A stretch of DNA of 64,000 nt, from assembly GCA_033439265.1 (NCBI GenBank), contig JAVTVX010000035.1, forward strand, positions 18,626,001 through 18,690,000, given 5' to 3'. The notes below the pieces were generated by a model that did not search any database, was not told where the DNA came from, and worked only from the letters and a program-made list of their open reading frames with translations. A program made the position numbers and the translations under genes. The first letter of the stretch is position 1. The number at the start of each line of letters is the position of its first letter. Source of the stretch: Dillenia suffruticosa (lineage: Eukaryota; Streptophyta; Magnoliopsida; Dilleniales; Dilleniaceae). This document shows positions 61,301 to 64,000 of this stretch, one piece after another.

Positions 61301-62951
61301 AAGGATGGACTGGTAACTACTAACATCTCTCTCTCTCCCCCCCCCTCTCTCTTAAAGGAAAAAGTTGGGAAATATTGTTCAGTCTATACCCTTGGCACCC
61401 ACAAGATGAATGTTTGTCTCTGTTTGGTATTGTTCAATGTTGGACATCTGTTGGCTACTGGAGAGTGCCAAGTACTATTAATAGCAGTCGAGGAATCCAG
61501 TTTCCCCCATGTGCTTTAACCACTAAGAAATATGCCATTTAGGAAATATCCAAATTCCTCTTGTGAAGGAAAATTTTGTTATTTATTCAATTAACTTAAG
61601 CTAAGCTGCCTTGTTTTCTTGATTAACTTTGAAGACAAAGTAACCCAATTATCTGGTTTTCTGTTTGTGGACCTATAAATCTTGCATTTCTACTGGAGGT
61701 TTTATTTATGTTTATCTTGGCAATCTTACATTCAGTTTTCACCTTAGGCATGCATGGATGCACACACATGCTACTTTTATGATCACAATCTTTATAATCT
61801 TCTCTATACTTCCAAGCAAGTGTTTCTTAATTTGGATAAACAAGGCATTTATATCGCAAACACAAATAAGAAAAAATTGTTGATATGTAGAAAATTAACA
61901 GTTAGAGAATGGGGAGAAGCTGGAGGTATCTCAGTGGAGTCATTTCTTTTCATGCCAATTGGACAACTAGAGAGATTTAATTATTTATTTATTTTTTCTG
62001 TTGCCTATTTGTTACCCTATTTCTAGAAGCTTGAGCAGGGATGGGGAAGCACTAGGGATAGACCTCTTTGTGCTAGTGATAGGCTGCAAAAGTATTTTGT
62101 TTTTACATTCATCAACCAAATAAAAGTGAAATGTAATGTATAAAAACTAAACTGCTCATTCTATGCATGACATTTTTGGCCTCTCATGCATGGTTAAATT
62201 GTGTTAGGAGTGAGTTGGTGCTCCAACAAGGAGGTTAGTAGTATGGTTTGAGTTCAGTGTGCTTTTCTGTCTATTAGGTTGATAAGCTTCTTAACAAGCC
62301 ATGTGGTTAGGGTCCAGTTTGCTTGTTTGGTTATAAGCTTTAGCTTCTCTACAAGCCAACTCTAAAAGTCTTATGATCATTCAGTCCTGATAAATTTTCT
62401 GGTGGTTGATTTCCTTTATGTCTTCATCATGTGAGTGCTGTATAATTTACTCTTCTTTTTCCCACAAAATGGGGCTCGCAGGTTCGTATTGTTGCTGCTC
62501 AAGCTCTTACAACAATGGCAATCCGATCTGGTGAGCCTTTTAGGCTACAGATCTATGAATTTTTACATGCACTTGCACAAGGTGGTGTTCAGTCTCAATT
62601 TTCAGATATGCATATCAGCAATGGGGAAGACCAAGGTGCCAGTGGTACAGGACTAGGATCTCTGTTAACTCCCATGATTATGGTTCTTGATGAAATGTAT
62701 AGTGCACAGGATGAGCTGATCAAGTAAGAGAATTCTAGCTAAGTGTTCCTCTGATAGCTCGGTTCATTTTACTTATTGCATTTCACTGGATTTTTTTCCG
62801 GCAGAGAAATGCGAAACCATGACAATGCCAAGAAGGAATGGACTGATGAAGAGCTCAAGAAACTGTATCAAACACATGAAAGGTTGCTCGACCTTGTTTC
62901 GCTATTTTGTTATGTTCCAAGGGTAAAGTATTTACCTCTTGGCCCAACAAG
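28235..62951 (+). CDS. TASH3: TPLATE complex subunit TASH3-like protein (SH3-domain endocytic adaptor), 3' end beyond window
   Basis: Twenty in-frame exons give 932 codons plus two bases: 28235-28240, 28329-28625, 28717-28776, 28875-28967, 29436-29664, 37309-37415, 38263-38325, 43875-43975, 54284-54378, 55412-55432, 56140-56235, 56324-56444, 56615-56797, 57832-58028, 58870-59141, 59540-59641, 60470-60646, 60758-60946, 62482-62723, 62805-62951. The protein starts [19 protein letters not shown] Ser/Pro/Ala-rich linker (about residues 17-55) follows, then a long helical adaptin-like trunk ([40 protein letters not shown]). I recognise it as TASH3 (Arabidopsis At2g07360), a subunit of the TPLATE complex that acts with clathrin in endocytosis at the plasma membrane. 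The family is about 1,200 residues with a C-terminal SH3 domain, which lies right of the window. All junctions keep phase with no stop, so the gene looks functional. Confidence 0.88.
30340..32950 (-). mobile_element. L1-type LINE relic A (RT to 3' end)
   Basis: Read on the minus strand: [20 protein letters not shown] (32730-32545), then [39 protein letters not shown] and [12 protein letters not shown] (about 32470-32190), the L1 RT. A further piece (32035-31829) has [14 protein letters not shown] and [15 protein letters not shown] piece at 31610-31413 has [18 protein letters not shown]. The zinc-knuckle region at 30879-30469 has [18 protein letters not shown]. The end is TTTTGTATTCATCTAAAAAA near 30345-30365, which fits an L1 3' end with a poly(A) tail. 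It is broken by many stops. A 530-bp unreadable gap (30880-31410) may be an insertion. Confidence 0.8.
32926..33008. repeat. 23-bp direct repeat at the junction of the two L1 relics
   Basis: The phrase ATATTACTTTCAGTTCCTTA, continuing AGC, occurs at 32926-32948 and again at 32986-33008. The second copy sits at the junction between L1 relics B and A. Confidence 0.75.
32985..34700 (-). mobile_element. L1-type LINE relic B (endonuclease end and RT)
   Basis: On the minus strand, 34618-34500 reads [20 protein letters not shown], the end of the L1 endonuclease, followed by LDRFFVARD. Then come [16 protein letters not shown] and later [13 protein letters not shown]. The RT follows with [16 protein letters not shown], then [20 protein letters not shown], then [18 protein letters not shown] near 33110. 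Because this copy has its own RT downstream of the endonuclease and relic A has another, these are two elements and not one. It is truncated before its C-terminus. Confidence 0.75.
34741..35639. mobile_element. Non-autonomous hAT-like element with GCGCCTAGG-type ends
   Basis: The left end reads AGTATTATCAAAGG and continues to GCGCCCTAGGTGAA. The complement of the right end reads AGTGTTATCAACG and continues to GGCGCTAGGTGAAA. The ends are therefore imperfect inverted repeats of about 60-70 bp. The CAGTG-like start would suit hAT, but no clean 8-bp target duplication is visible. The interior (34920-35180) is a pyrimidine-rich low-complexity stretch and codes for nothing. It lies against the truncated endonuclease end of L1 relic B. 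Confidence 0.45.
37309..38325 (+). CDS. TASH3: TASH3-like exons 6-7 (residues 229-285)
   Basis: Exon 6 (37309-37415) begins after TTTGAAG and reads [20 protein letters not shown] and [16 protein letters not shown]. Exon 7 (38263-38325) reads [20 protein letters not shown] plus Glu. Exon 6 completes the Phe codon split from exon 5 across 7.6 kb. Both donors are GT (GTTTGA and GTATCT). Confidence 0.85.
39600..40370 (+). mobile_element. RTE-clade LINE 3' end relic
   Basis: The frame 39644-39874 gives [28 protein letters not shown] and later [15 protein letters not shown], the C-terminus of RTE-type reverse transcriptases (family: ESKGFRISR.KTEYM.C, VRHRIRAGWMKW). Broken pieces follow with [15 protein letters not shown] (family: GRRGRGRPKKTW). 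The end has CGACCCTAACTAATTTGGGA, which parallels the 3' tail AGCCGACCCCAA seen elsewhere in this window. Confidence 0.78.
41040..42800 (+). mobile_element. L1-type LINE relic, plus strand
   Basis: Pieces in L1 order are [20 protein letters not shown] (about 41235), then a shifted GDPLSS-like start with LFNLVLL (41460-41520), then [13 protein letters not shown] (41620-41670). The C-terminal piece at 42660-42790 reads [12 protein letters not shown] with [20 protein letters not shown]. The RT and tail are strongly decayed and partly deleted. Confidence 0.55.
42429..42463. repeat. Long poly(T) run
   Basis: About 35 consecutive T bases. It could be the poly(A) tail of a minus-strand retroposon, but no body with a clear target duplication was recognised next to it. 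Confidence 0.85.
43010..43085. repeat. Imperfect (TSTG)n microsatellite
   Basis: Runs of TCTG, TCCG, TGTG and CCTG tetranucleotides occur here. The minus frame through it (Thr/Asp/Arg/Gln repeats) is an artefact of the repeat. Confidence 0.85.
43328..43358. repeat. (CT)n microsatellite
   Basis: A pure CT run in intron 7, giving the spurious SLSLSLSL frame. Confidence 0.9.
43875..43975 (+). CDS. TASH3: TASH3-like exon 8 (residues 286-319)
   Basis: The exon begins after TCATCAG and reads [20 protein letters not shown] then [13 protein letters not shown]. It ends two bases into a Gly codon that exon 9, 10.3 kb away, completes. It is isolated between two giant introns (5.5 and 10.3 kb). Confidence 0.85.
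46603..47099 (-). repeat. 3' LTR of the chromovirus (element sense)
   Basis: In element sense it starts TGATACAGCACATTGG and ends CTGCGTCA. The first 118 bases also encode the C-terminal end of the integrase frame. Confidence 0.9.
47100..50050 (-). pseudogene. Reverse transcriptase, RNase H, integrase and chromodomain of the chromovirus
   Basis: This frame differs from that of gag. It reads [20 protein letters not shown], then [36 protein letters not shown] and [19 protein letters not shown] (RT catalytic YFDD). RNase H follows ([31 protein letters not shown]). Integrase has [14 protein letters not shown]...[44 protein letters not shown] and [20 protein letters not shown]. The end, [17 protein letters not shown] then, past a stop, [20 protein letters not shown], is a chromodomain. 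Stops at 49613, 49073 and 47246 break an otherwise open frame, suggesting a fairly late loss of function. Confidence 0.9.
50065..51663 (-). pseudogene. gag-protease region of the chromovirus
   Basis: From the ATG at 51663 the frame reads [20 protein letters not shown] (coiled coil), then [20 protein letters not shown] and [17 protein letters not shown] (capsid), then [24 protein letters not shown] stop at 51010-51012 interrupts it, and the same frame continues. It includes the zinc knuckle [14 protein letters not shown], an acidic linker and the protease [14 protein letters not shown] (family D[ST]G; here DGG) with [12 protein letters not shown]. It ends at a stop at 50065. The DGG sequence instead of DSG may itself be family variation. 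Confidence 0.88.
51721..52216 (-). repeat. 5' LTR of the chromovirus (element sense)
   Basis: It is the partner of the 46603 LTR. Its inner edge at 51720 is followed in element sense by ATTGGTATCAAAGC, the primer-binding site. Differences from the other LTR are mostly C/T or G/A. Confidence 0.9.
54284..62951 (+). CDS. TASH3: TASH3-like exons 9-20 (residues 319-932, incomplete)
   Basis: Exon 9 reads [20 protein letters not shown]. Exon 10 is only 21 nt (KHVQPGG). Exon 12 ends at a GC donor. Exon 13 gives [20 protein letters not shown] and a charged linker ending [13 protein letters not shown]. Exons 14-15 give [20 protein letters not shown] and [20 protein letters not shown]. Exons 16-18 give [40 protein letters not shown] and [20 protein letters not shown]. 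Exon 19 gives [20 protein letters not shown]. Exon 20 runs through [14 protein letters not shown] to a donor at 62952; the GGGTAAAG at 62921 looks like a donor but is coding. The next exon is beyond 64000. Confidence 0.86.
54379..55411 (+). other. TASH3-like intron 9 with an RTE/SINE-type tail
   Basis: It is a GT-AG intron of 1,033 bp. The only recognisable insert is the tail fragment at about 55105-55310. Confidence 0.6.
55105..55310 (-). repeat. RTE/SINE-type 3' tail fragment
   Basis: CATACAACAAACTCAGCCTT, AATAGTTTGGGGTCGGCC and then CGACCTACCGCAACCC and CCGGGCTTGGGACCGGCC are seen. In minus sense this resembles the 3' end of RTE-type LINEs and the SINEs that share it. It is longer than the pieces at 21775 and 63808. 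Confidence 0.6.
56445..56614 (+). other. TASH3-like intron 12, a GC-AG intron
   Basis: The exon ends GATAATGCAGAAAG and the intron starts GCATGT; no in-phase GT fits. The acceptor AACTGCAG is followed by TTCTGAAGAGCGAGC. This joins FDNAE, Ser and SEERAAGW in phase, as the family requires. The AG|GCATGT surround is the usual context of the minor GC donor type. Confidence 0.8.
56798..57831 (+). other. TASH3-like intron 13, AT-rich, no insert recognised
   Basis: GTAGGT donor and CTGCAG acceptor. I saw no gene or transposon in it. Confidence 0.6.
60947..62481 (+). other. TASH3-like intron 18 (1,535 bp), no insert recognised
   Basis: Donor GTATGA and acceptor CTCGCAG. It has a C/T-rich run near 61327-61352. 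The short open frames in it (for example 61286-61519, 61665-62026) show no family motif. Confidence 0.6.
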
Positions 62952-64000
62952 GTATCACTTTTTTACAGATGATAATATTTTGGTTTTCCAAGTTAGCTAG
63001 TTTGGCCATGACATCCTTGTGATAAAATGAACTTAAGAGAAATGTAAGTTCTTTCCTAGTCCACCCCATCCTAGCTATCCTAGGAACAAGTAGATTTATA
63101 TATGTGTATTTCATATGCAGTTAATTTCAAAGTGCTGTCTATGCATATATGTAGTATGAGTTTTGGAGGATTCTCAGGCAAATAAATTAGGATTTTTTTG
63201 AATGTTTAAGATTTTTTTGAATGTTTAAGAAGGCTGAAATTTGTTTATTGAATTAGATTTCTGGAAATTAAAGATGCCACAATTGAAATTTAAAGAAGAA
63301 TAGAAATGGATGAGAAGAAAGATGTAGCATTACACTAGTGAAATCTTGGGCATCTCACCTAGGGCAAGAAAGCATCTCACCTTCTAACATCTGAAAGAAC
63401 TCAAAGCAAACTACATGGAAAACTGATTTTTTTTTTTAAATTTTATTTTTGATAGAAAAAAAAGTTTATATTAGAGGTAAGAAAGAATGTACAACAACTC
63501 CAAATGATAAGAAATCCTCATGAGCAATAAAGAAAACTGAAATTATTATTAACTATTTAAAGAAGCTTACAAGCCTTTATATAGACTATAACTTTTAAGA
63601 AATATAAATTACTACATAAAATTAAATTTAGAAACTTCTAAATACTTATTAAATTAAACTTTCTTGCAATAAAGAAAAATAAAGATGCCATTCAAAATAA
63701 TGATACACACCAAAATAAAATAAAAATAATTGGAGATTTCTAAAAAAGAAGACTGCTACACTACTGCAGTTCTCTACTACTAGCTGTGAACAGAATCAGC
63801 ATCATTACTAACAACAACAACAACAACCTAAGCCTTAATCCCAACAATTGGGGTCGGCTGCATCATTACTAACTCCTAAAAACTTAATCGTAAAAGGTTT
63901 CCCATAATTATCATCCCACCAAATCAAAGCAAGGGGGTTGTTAAAAGTTTTTATTTTTTTAGGGCATGATTTCTATAAATCAGAAAAACTGATAGTTAAT
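62952..64000 (+). other. TASH3-like intron 20, runs off the window
   Basis: The donor GTATCA follows GGCCCAACAAG. No acceptor followed by the expected continuation (family: SAKLIDIY) is found before 64000. It contains an RTE/SINE-type tail at 63808-63862. Confidence 0.6.
63808..63862 (-). repeat. RTE/SINE-type 3' tail fragment with (CAA)n
   Basis: AACAACAACAACAACAACCT is followed by AAGCCTTAATCCCAACAATT then GGGGTCGGCT. The complement is the well-known end with AGCCGACCCCAA and a (TTG)n tail. It is the cleanest of the three copies. Confidence 0.7.

Noticed and set aside
62921..62930. GGGTAAAG as the donor ending TASH3-like exon 20
   Set aside because: Reading on gives VKYLPLGPT, which continues the family sequence, and a donor at 62952 follows. 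The earlier GT is coding.

Overview
This is nuclear DNA of a flowering plant. The evidence is spliced genes with GT-AG introns, a CemA-like chloroplast-envelope protein gene, a TPLATE-complex subunit gene, a plant-type F-box family, and plant transposons of many kinds. Very large, transposon-filled introns suggest a woody or basal eudicot with intron expansion. The species cannot be fixed from the sequence.

Layout. 1-2.2 kb: the last exons (+) of a CemA/PxcA-family gene (DLDG1-like). 3.6-4.9 kb: a decayed starch synthase C-terminal region (-) that still shows four exons. 5.3-7.3 kb and 14.7-16.0 kb: remains of a small F-box array (one 3' scrap and two near full-length pseudogenes, +). Between them lies a Ty3/gypsy element (7.88-13.40 kb, +) inserted in one copy of a tandemly duplicated 328-bp sequence. 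16.48-21.55 kb: a Mutator-like element with a perfect 9-bp target duplication and long inverted repeats. It carries a dead transposase (-), which is split by a 1.86-kb copia-type solo LTR. 21.6-28.0 kb: AT-rich intergenic DNA with a dead Ty1/copia pol (-).

28.2 kb to beyond the right edge: a TASH3-like gene (+), the only clearly intact gene in the window. Twenty exons (932 codons) are visible, and the C-terminal SH3 part lies outside. Its introns 5, 7 and 8 (7.6, 5.5 and 10.3 kb) are filled with transposons: L1-type LINEs, an RTE-type LINE end, hAT-like non-autonomous elements and a chromodomain Ty3/gypsy element. Intron 8 holds a three-level nest: an L1 relic interrupted by a hAT-like element, which is interrupted by a 5.6-kb chromovirus.

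I found no RNA gene, CRISPR array, or evidence of an undescribed functional system. The interesting content is the nested-insertion history, the captured or duplicated starch synthase and F-box relics, and splicing oddities (GC-AG intron, 21-nt exon, two-codon first exon, stop codon split by an intron). All calls are by eye, without alignment or database search.
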